Of a stretch of 64,000 bases of DNA, positions 1-10,943 are shown piece after piece. Numbering within the stretch: the stretch's first letter is position 1; each line of letters starts with the position of its first letter. The stretch lies in assembly GCA_003550325.1 (NCBI GenBank), contig QKWP01000058.1, positions 451,617 to 515,616 of the forward strand, given 5' to 3'. Under the pieces are notes generated by a model, which saw only the letters and a program-made list of their open reading frames with translations, did not search any database and was not told the DNA's origin. A program made the translations under genes and the position numbers. The DNA comes from Gigaspora rosea (Eukaryota > Glomeromycota > Glomeromycetes > Diversisporales > Gigasporaceae).

Positions 1-353
1 GCATTAAATTATTTGCTATATATGTCGCACAATGCAGTGACATTGATGCTTTATTATGCAGGATGTAAATCGATTCTTTATGTCATACATAAGAAAATGT
101 AATAACTGTTACGTATTAAAATTATTAAGCATATTATGTCATTAAACTTTAAGCCTATAGCATGTTCAACAATGCTATAGCGGACGGTTTTTATTTCAGT
201 CTCGGGTATTGCCAAATACGTCTAAAGTTAATAAAGTGAAATATGAGTTGTCTCCGTTTTAGGGTTAGGTATGCATATGCAAAATTGCCTACGCGTCAAT
301 TTTAATTTACTTATCCAAAGTAGGTTAGACTGCTTTAGACGAACCCAAATATG
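1..353. other. AT-rich spacer, no gene seen
   Basis: No open frame, splice pattern or protein similarity could be seen. It leads into the left end of the inverted-repeat element that starts at about 354. Confidence 0.5.
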
Positions 354-1222
354 GGGACCGCTAAAGTCTTGTACCCACGTGACTTTTGAAATTTCAGTCT
401 CGGATATTACTAAATTTGGACAATGAAGATCACACCCTTTTTTGTATATTTAGAAAACTTCCTATAGCTATTAGAATCGATTTATAGATTTAATATAGAC
501 AGTAGCGGGATCATGTAATAAATTTTTGAATTATAGATACGTGGTCTAGGGATCACTTGCGATTCCAGGGGCTTTATAAGGTGGTTATTTACCAAATCAG
601 TAAAAAACGATGGTTGGCGTAAATTTAGCACCATAGACTAGTAGTATAGAATAGTTGTAGACTTAAATGGAAGTATCAAGAATTTTTTTAAATGTCGTCT
701 AAAGCGGAGTAGAATCACGTGATTTCTGACCAATCAAATTATCGATTTTTATGATTTCGGCGAAGCAAACATGAAAGAGAAGCGAAAACCTTGAAAAATA
801 CAAAAAACGGCAGCCTAAATCTACCTTGGTGTCTTAATTAAAAATGTCGGGAAGGCAATTTTGCTTATATATTACAACTTAAAACCTATCTAACCCTAAT
901 CTAAGATGACCATAACCCTAAAGTTAATTCGATAAATATTTTTACAAGAATCTGCTCCGCTCTAGACGTCCCCCAAAAGAGGGTGTGATCTGCATCGTCC
1001 AAATTTGGTAATATCCGAGACTTAATTATAATTAGGGTTGGGGTTAGTTTACCATTAGGATGAGAAGGTAAAATTGCCTTCACGGCATTTTTTATTAATG
1101 CATCAAAACGGGTTTAGACTATCGTTTTTATATTTGACTTCTTCGAAATGACCTGTGTAAACAAAATTTCATTATTTTGATTGGCTTATCCAATATAAAA
1201 AATCACGGGCTTTAGCGACCCC
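354..1222. mobile_element. hAT-like MITE, GGGACCG/GGGGTCG termini (copy A)
   Basis: The left end reads GGGACCGCTAAAGTC and the right end, inverted, reads GGGGTCGCTAAAGCC. A longer subterminal inverted match pairs about 400-440 with 985-1027. The element is flanked by CAAATATG (346-353) and TAAATATG (1223-1230), a 7/8 match as expected for an 8-bp target duplication. No transposase frame lies inside, so it is non-autonomous. Termini of the form RGGGGTCG plus 8-bp duplications are typical of the hAT superfamily; that assignment is inferred. Sister copies with the same ends lie at 2942-3080 and 56766-57677. Confidence 0.7.
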
Positions 1223-1230
1223 TAAATATG

Positions 1231-2398
1231 GAAATCAGCTTGCAACATAGTAAAAGACTATTATATATTAAAAATATAGTATTTTTGGTTTTTTGAAAAG
1301 ATCATAATTTAATAATAAATCTTCGAATTTTGAATAGCTACGATTAACCGGATGTAATCGGTTCGAACACCGATCATAGTTTATTTGACAGATTTATGTA
1401 AATCTACATACATATAAAATTCAAAAAAGTTCTCAACTATCAAAATTGATTATATTTTTGTAAAGATATATTTGTTCAAAAATATTAATACAATTTTTTA
1501 TATTTTTTTAGTTAATGAAAATTTGCAATATGTAGCATGTGATTATAATTTTTTAAAATATAAATAATCATATTTACTATATTTTTTGTACACAAAAAAT
1601 TTAAAAATACTATGCATGCTTTATCAATTATAATAGTTATGAAAACTTTTATCAAGCACTATACATATCCTATTTATCTAATATTTAAACTTTTTAGCTT
1701 AGTTAAATACATATAAATAATAAAATTATTAATTGAATTGAAATAATTAGTGAGTACAAATGCAATTAATCAATAGTAATCTAGTTAGTTTTTTTTTTAA
1801 TATTATAAAAGACATATTTCTTATATTGTTGCAAAATTTATCTGAATTATAGCATCAAAATTTATTATTTTTTTAAGAATTTATTGTGTTTTATAAATTA
1901 TGTAACTCATGATTATCTGTTATGATTTTTTTTTAATAATGATTAAGATTATAATTGTGTAATTATAAAGTTTGACTATTGTATTAAGTTTAGTGCTTAC
2001 TAGAAATTAAAAATCATTGTTGGCAATTGCACAATCACAATCACTACAAAAATAGCTATAAGGTTAAATAGTTTTACAAATTTTAATAATGAAATAAATT
2101 TTAATAGTATACAAATTTTTTAGATTTTTATAATTCTTTAGTTACAGTATTTGAATAGTTATATATGCATATAAATTAGAAGTTATTTAAGCAAAAATTA
2201 ATCTTATATTAAGACTAAATCTATATTTAAATTATCTAAATGGTTTATATTTGCACTATATTGACTAAAAATTGCAATTGATTAGTTAATTGCAAGTGAT
2301 ACTGCTTTATATGATTACATAATATGGAGAAGAAATCCCTCTGGTAAAATTTAGCAATAATTCTTTAAATTAATTTTAACATAAATTGTGATTTGACT
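1231..2398. other. AT-rich spacer
   Basis: Nothing coding is supported. A short stretch near 1345-1372 resembles the T-arm of a tRNA but has no matching stems elsewhere. Homopolymer-rich sequence dominates. Confidence 0.5.
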
Positions 2399-2560
2399 AT
2401 ATAGCCTAGGGATCCCGTGTAATTCTAGGAGCCTAAGAAAGCGGTTGTTTGACAAATAAGAGAATAAATAATGATAGGCGCCCCATAGACTATTCATAGA
2501 CCTATATGGAAATATCGAGTATTTTCTAATCATACAAAAAAGGGTGCAATCTGGCAATAT
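2399..2560. repeat. Fragment related to the interior of MITE copy A
   Basis: The stretch beginning CCTAGGGATCCCGTG matches, with divergence, the block at about 540-690 (CTAGGGATCACTTGCG...), including the shared words CATAGACTA and a run ending near TATCRAGWATTTT. No flanking inverted ends are visible here, so it is a decayed or truncated relative of that element. Confidence 0.5.
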
Positions 2561-2800
2561 CTGATACTGTATTCAATACCTAAGACAGACATTTAACGTA
2601 AATGGCCGGATACAGGACCCGGGTCTGTTATATTCCACCAATTTTAAACCCCTTAAATAGACCCTGGTACAGACTTGGCTGAGAGTTTATATCGTATAGT
2701 GTAAAAATTTAAGATGTGTATACGCTTTGCGTTTATAACACGCAATCTAGATTTTTAAAAATAACCACATTTAATTAAAGAAGATCCTGCACCCGGGTTA

Positions 2801-2868
2801 GTGATGTGCAATTTACATGATACCTGAAAAATTTTAGCGTACGTACAGTACTGTACGCGGCACATCAC
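2801..2868. mobile_element. 68-bp palindromic MITE with TA duplication
   Basis: The ends are GTGATGTGC and GCACATCAC, flanked by TA on both sides (2799-2800 and 2869-2870). The centre carries CGTACGTACAGTACTGTACG. A 163-bp sister with the same ends and core lies at 8934-9096. TA duplications suggest a Tc1/mariner-type mobiliser (inferred). It appears inserted into another repeat, because CACCCGGGT before it and ACTCGGGTACAG after it belong to one diverged unit. Confidence 0.65.
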
Positions 2869-2941
2869 TAACTCGGGTACAGTACTATCAATGGAGATCC
2901 TGTACCCGTCATTTATGGTAAATTTTTTATAACCAAATATA

Positions 2942-3080
2942 GGGTCTGCTAAAGCCGTGTAAATTATACGATCTCATAATCTACATACTGCATAATTACA
3001 TTCTTGATATCTATATTACTCTCTCACCATAACTGCATCAACCAAAGTAATTATTGTTTTTACCCCGCTTTAGCGATTCC
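2942..3080. mobile_element. Short hAT-like MITE (copy B), exact 8-bp duplication
   Basis: This 139-bp element begins GGGTCTGCTAAAGCC and ends GCTTTAGCGATTCC. It is flanked on both sides by CAAATATA (2934-2941 and 3081-3088), an exact 8-bp direct repeat. It shares termini with the elements at 354-1222 and 56766-57677. It is too short to encode anything and is non-autonomous. Confidence 0.7.
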
Positions 3081-3302
3081 CAAATATAGAAATACTATAG
3101 AAATATAAATGTGTATTGTTATTTAAATATAAGTTTTTGTTCATATCGTCTTGACTACAACTAGAGATAATGTTGTCTACTTGAAAAAAAGAAGTAAGAA
3201 TTATATAAAGATTCAATAAAATCAAATTGGGATGACTAACAAATTATACTATAAATGAATACGAACTTTATTATTGATTAGAATATATATATGTATATCA
3301 GA

Positions 3303-3920
3303 TATATTTAAAAATCACTACAATTTTTTAATTTAGAATATATATGTATCATATCCGCGGATTTTTGGAATTTACTATTAAAAATTCCAAAAATCTTTAA
3401 TAGCGAATAACTTTTGTTCCACCGGTCCGTTTTTGATGAAACAACTACCAAAATGTTCACATTGATGAGGCGGTTCTAATGAATCCAAAATCGCTAAAAT
3501 CCAATCACTGGATCCAGAGATCGTTAACGATTTGTGGCACTTCGGGTATTTTAGGATTGGTTTTTTCAATCCTAAAATACCCGAAGTGACACGAATTGTT
3601 AACGATCTCTGGATCCAGTGATTGGATTTTAGCGATTTTGTGTTCATTAGAATCGTCTCATCAATGTAAACATTTTGGTAGTTGTTTCATCAAAAACGGA
3701 CCGGTGAAACAAAAGTTATTCGCTGTTAAAGATTTTTGGAATTTTTAATAGTAAATTCCAAAAATCCGCGGATATGTATATTTAAAAATCACTACATTTT
3801 TTAATTTAGAATATATATATATATATGTATATATTTAAAATCACTACAATTTTTTAATTTAGAATATATATAAGTATATATTTAAAAATCACTACAATTT
3901 TTTAATTTAAGAAAATTCAT
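3303..3920. repeat. Tandem repeat with ~47-53 bp unit, split by a palindrome
   Basis: The unit TATATTTAAAAATCACTAC followed by AATTTTTTAATTTAGAA recurs at about 3303, 3777, 3830 and 3877. The gap between the first and second copies is the palindromic insertion at 3351-3775. The array therefore predates the insertion. Confidence 0.75.
3351..3775. mobile_element. 425-bp near-perfect palindrome (foldback element)
   Basis: Two 209-bp arms (3351-3559 and 3567-3775) are exact mirror positions around a 7-base T-rich loop, with no net length difference. Tips read ATATCCGCGG and CCGCGGATAT. Only scattered mismatches are seen. It interrupts an AT-rich tandem array. Any frame across it is a consequence of symmetry, not a gene. 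It could be a foldback/MITE-type element or a snap-back product; no transposase is present. A single strand would fold into a ~209-bp hairpin. Confidence 0.8.
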
Positions 3921-5033
3921 AAATTGGTGATCGGCTAAAACGAAGTGAGTCTTTGGGTTACCTTTTTGATGCGTTAATGATTAGAAGGTTATATAGATAT
4001 CAAGAAATGTAATTTATGCAGTATGTAGATCATATATTGAGTTAACTCCGCTTTAACAGGTCCATAAATTTGCAAGTCCGTGTAACAGCCAATACAAAAA
4101 ACGGAAATTACCCCTGCTTATGGTTAGACTACGGATGGATTTTGGATTGGAATTTCGTAAGTTTTTTGATTAGAAGCCAAAATGTGGTTCATAATCGTAA
4201 TTTGAAATTCAGAGGCTTTCTTTATTACCCGTGTTCATACATCTCGTGTACATATAGAAATTTCTTTAATTTATGTTTTATATTAAATAAACAAAAACTA
4301 ATTAAAATTATATAAATAATAATAGTATTCATAATAAAATAATATTTATTTAATTTAAATAAACTTACAACTCTTAAAAATACAAAACATATTGAAGCTT
4401 AGTCAGACAGGCCAATACGATAAATAACAATATTTAGAATTCGATCATCGATTCTAAAACGATTTCCTCCTGAATGTACACACCTCCCTAAATGAATACA
4501 GCCGTTTAAGTCAAATAAAAATAATATTCATAGCTTTTACCTCCTTAAATGCACGTTTAATTTATTACATCTGATTCCTTTGCAATGCATATAGAGTTTT
4601 ATCATAATTAAAATTTGATTGAAATTTTCTTCAAAAGACACATATAGTTAGAGATCATATGCAAGAAATTAGCCGAATGTGCAATTAGAGAGGTATTGCA
4701 TTTAAAAGGTAAAAATTTACAAATATTTAGTGGAGGCATGAATTAAGGGATTGCAATTAAGGATTAATTCATATATGCCATCGATATTTTAGAAATGAAA
4801 GGTTCATGAATTTTGATGAATTGTAGGCTAAATAAGGTTAATTTGTCATTTCGGATAACATGGATGATTAGTCGATCTTTTTTTTTATCAGTCCTATCAG
4901 ATAATTACGGGAAATTAAGAACTTCATCGGTGGTATTGCATAAAACTGGTGGAAAAAATAAATATCCAAAATAGTTAATTGGCACAATTTGTACGAATGT
5001 ACTACATATTTTTTTTTTTAAAAAAAAAAAGGA
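3921..5033. other. AT-rich spacer
   Basis: No gene supported. One plus-strand frame at 4070-4315 shows no recognisable family and no splice context. Confidence 0.5.
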
Positions 5034-5041
5034 TTTGGGTG

Positions 5042-5493
5042 CAGGGACGATGATTTTCTGCGTTTCACGGAATGCCGCAGAAATCACGGAATTAGGTTGT
5101 AAACACGGAATGTATTAAGAATAGCACGGAATTGCCGCAGAATGTAGGGATTTCTAAATTATTTGTTTTTTTTTATAAGTACAAGGTTCTAAAAATATAA
5201 CTTCCGAAAAGTTTCGAAAAGTTCCGAAAAGCTACGATGTAAAAAATAAATAAACCTGAAATACGAGCGTGGTCGGGCGAAAATTTTTGCCTAATATCCG
5301 AAATAATCCGAAGACATATGACAAATTGATTGCAGAATATTCAAGATTTCTATATAACCAACTCAGAATTTATAAATGACCAACGCAGAATTCACGCAGA
5401 AATTATGAATTTTAATGCACGGAATTTTTGCAGAATTTGTTTTTGTCACGGACGGAATTGGTAAGTTTTCACCGCAGAAAATCATCGTCCCTG
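5042..5493. mobile_element. hAT-type MITE with perfect 8-bp target duplication
   Basis: The 452-bp element has inverted ends CAGGGACGATGATTTTCTGC (5042-) and its reverse complement ending CGTCCCTG at 5493. It is flanked by TTTGGGTG at 5034-5041 and again at 5494-5501, an exact 8-bp direct repeat. CAGGG starts and 8-bp duplications are hallmarks of hAT transposons. Inside, CGGAATTGCCGCAGAAT-type words recur in both orientations (5070-5150, 5340-5480), like subterminal transposase-binding repeats. No coding capacity. Confidence 0.88.
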
Positions 5494-5599
5494 TTTGGGT
5501 GGTTATGCAATGCGAAAATCAACTAAGCCCAAAACAAATACTATCACATGATGACGATCATTTCCGAATCAACAAAATTTAAGTGATTTAAGCCAATAT

Positions 5600-7260
5600 T
5601 TTTCAATAACTGCTGATTAAATTTTTTTTTATTTTAATTCTATAGAATATAGAATTAAAATAAAAAGATTCATTGTGTTTGGGTTAATAACTATTGAGAA
5701 ATTCTTGCTAAAAGATAAAAAAATTTCGAATGTCTTCAAATTCAGATAAATTTTTCTTAAGAGAAGATTTCTCGACAACCATTTATCTAAATTCAATGAA
5801 GCATTTCCATTTTAATTTTGTGTCTTTATAGAATTAAATATAAAGATTCATTGTGTTTGGGTTAATAACTATTGAGAAATTCTTGCTAAAAGATAAAAAA
5901 ATTTCGAATGTCTTCAAATTCAGATAAATTTTTCTTAAGAGAAGATTTCTCGACAACCATTTATCTAAATTCAATGAAGCATTTCCATTTTAATTTTGTG
6001 TCTTTATAGAATTAAATATTTTTCTTTATCTAAATTTTAGGCGAACGAAGATTTCTCGATAACCATCTATTTAAATTCAAATGAAGCCTTATCAATTTAA
6101 TTCTGTGTTTATAGAATTAAATAAAAAAACATTCATTTAATTTATATAGTAATTGTTGAGAAATGTTCATTAAAACTAAAAAACTTTGACCGTATTTTTT
6201 TTATAGATCCTTTAACTTTGAACGAAGATTGCTTGACAACCATCTGATCAAATTTGATCAAAATTTTTTATATTAACTCTATAAATGTATAGAAATATCG
6301 AATTTGGTCAGGTGGGTGTTGAGTAATCTTGGTTCAAAAGCTTATAATCAATGAAAATAAAATTGTGGTCATATTTTTTTGAGTTTTAATGAAGATTTTT
6401 TGACGTTATTGATACAAATTAGATGATTTTTTTATTTAATTCTTTAAACTCATAGGTATAATAAAAAAAAATTTCATCAAATTTGAATAGATGGTTGTTG
6501 AAAAAATTTTGGTTGAAATTTTTTTGAAAAAAATTACAATAATTCTGTTATTTTTTGACAAGCATCTTTTCAAATTCGATGAAAAATTTTTTTATTTTAT
6601 TCTGTGAGTTTATAGATTTAAAATAAAAAATTTATTGATTTGTATGATTAGTTGATGAGAAAATATTCATTCAAACTCAAAAATTTTGACCGCAGCTTTA
6701 TTCATGTACTATAGATGCTTAAACTTGAACAAAGATTATTCGACATCCACCTACCAAAATTCGAACAATTTTTTTATTTTAATTTTATAAATTTATATAA
6801 TTTGGTAAGTAAACTTCGTTCAAAGTTAAAGCCTCTATAATAATAAAGCTGTGATCAATTTTTTTTTCTTTTTTTTAAGATTTAATGAGCATTTTTCATC
6901 AACTACTCATACCATTCAAATTCAATGAACCTTTTATTATACTCACAGAATTTAAATAAAAAAAAGTTTGATGGGTGGTTATCAAGAAATCTTCGCATAA
7001 AGTTTAGATAAAAAATTTTAAATTTTTTAGCCTTTTGTAATTTCTCGATGAACATTAATCCAAACACTATGGACCTTTTTATTTCGATTCTACAAATGTG
7101 CTGGATTAAAATAAAAAATTTACCAAATTTGTCAATTAGTTATTGAAAATATTTGCTAGAACCTTTTATCAAGATTTTCTCGATGATCATTAATCCAAAC
7201 ACAATGAACCTTTTTTTCTTCGATTCTACAAATGAGCAGGATTAAAATAAAAAATTTACC
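5600..7260. repeat. Array of diverged palindromic AT-rich repeats, with a 178-bp tandem pair
   Basis: Two almost identical 178-bp units run from about 5660 to 6017 (AGATTCATTGTGTTTGGG at 5665 and 5843). Beyond them, decayed versions continue to about 7260, built on an inverted core of TTTTATTTTAATTCTAT and its complement, alternating with words such as TTCTCGAYRAYCAT. A later pair with period about 130 bp lies at about 7040-7260. No frame is supported. The core motif recurs inside the MITE at 41593-41840 and near 22130. Confidence 0.7.
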
Positions 7261-7261
7261 A

Positions 7262-8930
7262 AATACAAGGAACGTAGTCATGCTTGCATAACGGAGTGTA
7301 TGGTTAACCGCCATCTAGAATGGTGTTAGCAAAATCTTGCATTTGATTGGGAGTATAGTTTCACATGTTAATGGCTGTGCTAGCATAACATACTTAATAT
7401 TCGTGTTACATTGAGATAGGACATTCAGGTGTAATATCATATTATGAAACGAATTTAGATGAATTTACGTCGATTTTGAATTGACATCGATTTTCACCGA
7501 TCGTGAAATGATCAAGATCATTTACGTCGATTTTTAATTGACATCGATTTTCACCGATCGTGAAATGCTCAAGATCAATTCGTGAGACCACATCAATACC
7601 AGGAACGGAGTGCAACGAAGTCATGGTTATCTGAAGAGTGAAATGGTGTGAACAAATACGGTTCTTTGATTGGTTATATTTTCACATGACGTTGTGGAAT
7701 GCGATGTTCCAAATTTGCGTTTTATATTAAACCGGTTTGATATGACTTTTTTGTGTATGTACGTGCTATTTGTGCATGATTGTCCATACAAAAAGGACTA
7801 TTTAAGTACAGTATTTCAAGTTTACGTTTCCTGCCTTTGAATTACTGATTAAGGGATTCCGGTATGTGATTACAGTAATAATTTTTTTATGTGTCCATTG
7901 TTTATTATCGTGCTTTCTTTGATTTATGTGGTAATATTTGTAGCTTGTTTTTACTTGTTTTACTCGGGATTCCGTTTGGATTATCGATCGTGTATCGAGT
8001 CACTTGATATTTACCAGGAATGGAGTGCAATGTAGTGTATGGTTATCTGAAGAGGAAAATTATGTTAACAAATACAGTTCTTTGATTGGTTATATTTTCA
8101 CATGACAATGCATTTTATATTAATCCAGTTTGATATGGCTTTTGTACGTACTTACATGCTATCCGTGCATGATTACCCCTTCAAAAAGGACTATTTTAAG
8201 TAAGTATTTCAAGTTAACGTTTCGTGCCTTTAAGTTATTGTTTATCGCGGTAAAGATTGATGTTTAAGGGATTCTATAATATCACGGTATGCGTTCACAG
8301 TATTGATTTTTTTATGTGTACATTGTTTATCATCGTGCTTTCTTGATTTATGTGTTAACATTGTAGCTTGTTTTTACTTGTTTTACTCGGGATTCCGTTT
8401 GGATTATCGATTGTGTATTTAGTCACTTAAGATTTTTTTATTTTATATTGGTACCGAATTTACATTTTTCGAACTTAATTCATAATTGTATTAATATGGG
8501 GCTTGTTTTTTATAACTTTTTACAATTAGTACTGTTGATTGGATGGTCGTTTCCTTGTGCCATGCGTGTTGACCTTTAAGTTACTGTTTATCGTGGTAGG
8601 GATTGATGTTTAAAGGGTTCTATAATATTGCGGTATGTGTTCACAGTATTAATTTTTTTTATGTGTACATTAACTTGATTGGTTATCATCGTTGTTTCTT
8701 AATTTAGTATATTTATGTGTTAACATTGTAGCTTGTTTTTACTTGTTTTACTTGGGAATCCGTTTAGATTATCGATTGTGTATCAAGTCACTTAAGATTT
8801 TTTCGAACTTGATTCACAATTGTATTAATATGGGGGCTTGTTTTTATAACGTTTTACTATTGGTACTGCAATTATTGTTTATGTTGTTTGCTAGCTATAT
8901 AAATTGTGCAGGTTTACATAATCAGTTTAA
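7262..8930. repeat. Dispersed 'accaggaacg' repeat, ~415-bp tandem units
   Basis: Units begin ACCAGGAACGGAGTGCAAC at 7598 and ACCAGGAATGGAGTGCAAT at 8013, a period of about 415 bp. A third partial unit (about 8555-8930) repeats the block around CATTGTAGCTTGTTTTTACT. An earlier related head lies at 7267. Two further heads occur at 54441 and 54773, so this is a dispersed family. No coding function is recognised. Confidence 0.7.
7464..7577. repeat. 57-bp tandem duplication
   Basis: TTTACGTCGATTTT followed by GAATTGACATCGATTTTC and CACCGATCGTGAAATG occurs at 7464 and again at 7521, with one or two differences. Confidence 0.8.
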
Positions 8931-8933
8931 CTA

Positions 8934-9096
8934 GTGATGTGCCACGTACAGTACTATACGTTTAGTACTGTACATACTGTATGCTAAAATTTTTGCTGAT
9001 CACTTGTTCCAGCCAATCAGATGCCAGAAAAGAACTGTATGTACAGTACGTACTGTACACTAAATTTTTTCAGGTATCATATAAATAGCACATCAC
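8934..9096. mobile_element. 163-bp MITE with TA duplication, GTGATGTGC ends
   Basis: The ends GTGATGTGCC and GCACATCAC are flanked by TA (8932-8933, 9097-9098). Both arms carry a GTACAGTAC/GTACTGTAC core and the word CTAAAWTTTTT. It is the same family as 2801-2868, which is less than half its length. Confidence 0.7.
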
Positions 9097-9384
9097 TAGT
9101 TTTAACACTTACAATTGTTGCATGCTCAGTTTATTGGTTTTTTTGCAGATATCGGGCGTTAATGTTAATACTTTTAGATGTAATGAATTTGATTTTAATT
9201 AGTAATCGTGAATGGTTTAGAATTATAATCTCATTATATTTAAATTTGGTGCTATAACTTTAGTATGCATTATAAATGAAACTTCTTTTGTATTATCTAA
9301 AAACTGACTTGGGATACTAATTTTGCCCAATAATCTTTTTTATAAAAAGGTCAAAATTCTGTTCTGAATGATAATTATTTTTGT

Positions 9385-9955
9385 TATTCTGAATCAAAAA
9401 TCTTATTAGGATACTTTATCACAATATCATTGCATCATTTTTGTAATTCTTTAAATTTTTCATTTTGGCAACTTTTTTGATAAATAGTAGTAAGCCAATG
9501 AACTTTTGATTCAATGCGATGAGTTTCAGGGTATTTTGCCAATTCTTTAAAAAGAAATTCATAAACAATAAGTTCAAAAATAAATGAACCATCATTATTT
9601 TCAAGTAAGACTATTTCTTTGTAGATATATCTGTTATGAAATTTTCATATTTTAGATTTATTCTTGTACCCTAATATAAACTTAAAAACTATAATACAAA
9701 ATAACTTACTTGACAATAACTCCAAATTCTTGGCTAGTAATATTTTTAAAATCAAGCATTTTAATATTATTCTTATCTTTACTGATCTTTGCTAATTTGT
9801 TATGAAAATATAAATCTGTATTTTAAATTGATGAATGTGCTCTGTGTTTGAAGATTTGTCTGTATTAATAACTATATTAAAATCTTCCTTGTTGTCAAGA
9901 AGTTCAAAGTAATTATTTAAAAGTTTTTCAAAGAATTTTACTGCTTTATTAAATA
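9385..9955 (-). pseudogene. Decayed BTB-BACK gene
   Basis: On the minus strand exon 1 (about 9955-9710) encodes a BTB start, LLNNYFELLDNKEDFNIVI, then decays, and ends in KNITSQEFGVIVK. A GTAAGT...CAG intron (9709-9631) follows. Exon 2 (from 9630) encodes YIYKEIVLLEN, then ELAKYPETHRIESKVHWL and QKSCQNEKFKELQK, the BACK region. An in-frame TGA replaces the Trp codon seen in the paralogue at 14.4 kb, and a stop near 9385 ends similarity. No in-frame ATG precedes exon 1 and there are shifts in the middle. BTB-BACK proteins are usually cullin-3 ubiquitin-ligase adaptors; this copy is very unlikely to work. The family call is from motif pattern alone. Confidence 0.65.
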
Positions 9956-9989
9956 TGTACTATATAAATCGAGTCAATTGAAAATGTTA

Positions 9990-10561
9990 CAATTTATCGT
10001 ATTAGTTTTGCATATTGGTTGTTGTTGTTGTCATGTGGCTTCTAATGTTGTTGTTATGAATTATTTGGTAAACGGATCATAAGTCGAAGTGTGATTGATA
10101 CACATGCCAATAATGATTACCATGCATGCTAAAAATTATGGTGTTTGGTCAACTATGCAACTATATGTAGTACCATATAAGAATTAATTTTTAAGGATTT
10201 TTTTGTATTTTATAATCAGAATAATAATTAGGATAGTGGCAGAGTTATTTATATTTAATTTAATGGTAAAGAATGTCTTGTGAGCTTTTATTTTACTCAA
10301 TTATTTTAGCTTAATTGATTTTTCAAAATCTTTATAACGAAGTTACATTATAAAACCTCATTACTCTTATCATTATACTCAAATTGATCTTATTCATAAC
10401 TATCATTTGTTAATTGTAACTTTAACATCTCATTGACCCTTAAAAACTATACTTGTTGTACTTGCATTACATAACCTTAAAATTAATACTTTATTGATGC
10501 CCTCCTTACATTGTTTCGTAAACTAACACTTTAAATTGATCGCATAATTAATCAAATTAAA
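9990..10561. other. Spacer
   Basis: AT-rich sequence with a short TTG triplet run near 10018-10032. No gene or structured repeat is supported. Confidence 0.5.
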
Positions 10562-10565
10562 TTAA

Positions 10566-10939
10566 TTGCCAATCCAGATAAGATCAGCAATATTTCTATA
10601 TTTAGAATTGGGGCAAAACAAATATATAAACAAAATAGTACAAAATCTGGATCAGGCCTGTATATATAAAATTTTTATATGATTTAAAGAATTTTAAAGA
10701 CGTTTTTACCCATATCTTCTTATCTACTAGTCCGATTTTAATAAAATTTTACTGGTAGATGCACAAGAAACTGCTCTACAACTTTACTTATATCAAAAAA
10801 TAATGTTTACTTAGTATAAAAATAACTTTTTATTAGGCCTAAAACAGATTTACTAATATATTGTTTATATATTTGTTTATCCCCAATTCCAAATATGGTA
10901 ATAATATAGCTATAGTGCCGATCTTATCCGGATTGGTAA
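10566..10939. mobile_element. 374-bp MITE flanked by TTAA
   Basis: The ends TTGCCAATCCAGATAAGATC and, inverted, TTACCAATCCGGATAAGATC give a 20-plus bp terminal inverted repeat. TTAA lies on both sides (10562-10565, 10940-10943), as produced by piggyBac-type transposases. The boundary is ambiguous because the ends themselves start TT. No coding capacity is visible. Confidence 0.65.
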
Positions 10940-10943
10940 TTAA

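Noticed and set aside
1330-1380. tRNA-like segment (GGTTCGAACACCGAT)
   Set aside because: Only a T-arm-like piece with an eight-base loop; no acceptor, D or anticodon stems fit.
3378-3647. 89-codon minus-strand frame
   Set aside because: Lies inside the 425-bp palindrome, so its openness follows from the symmetry; no family resemblance.
7442-7624. 60-codon frame with an internal repeat
   Set aside because: The repeat is the 57-bp tandem duplication, whose length is a multiple of three; no coding evidence.
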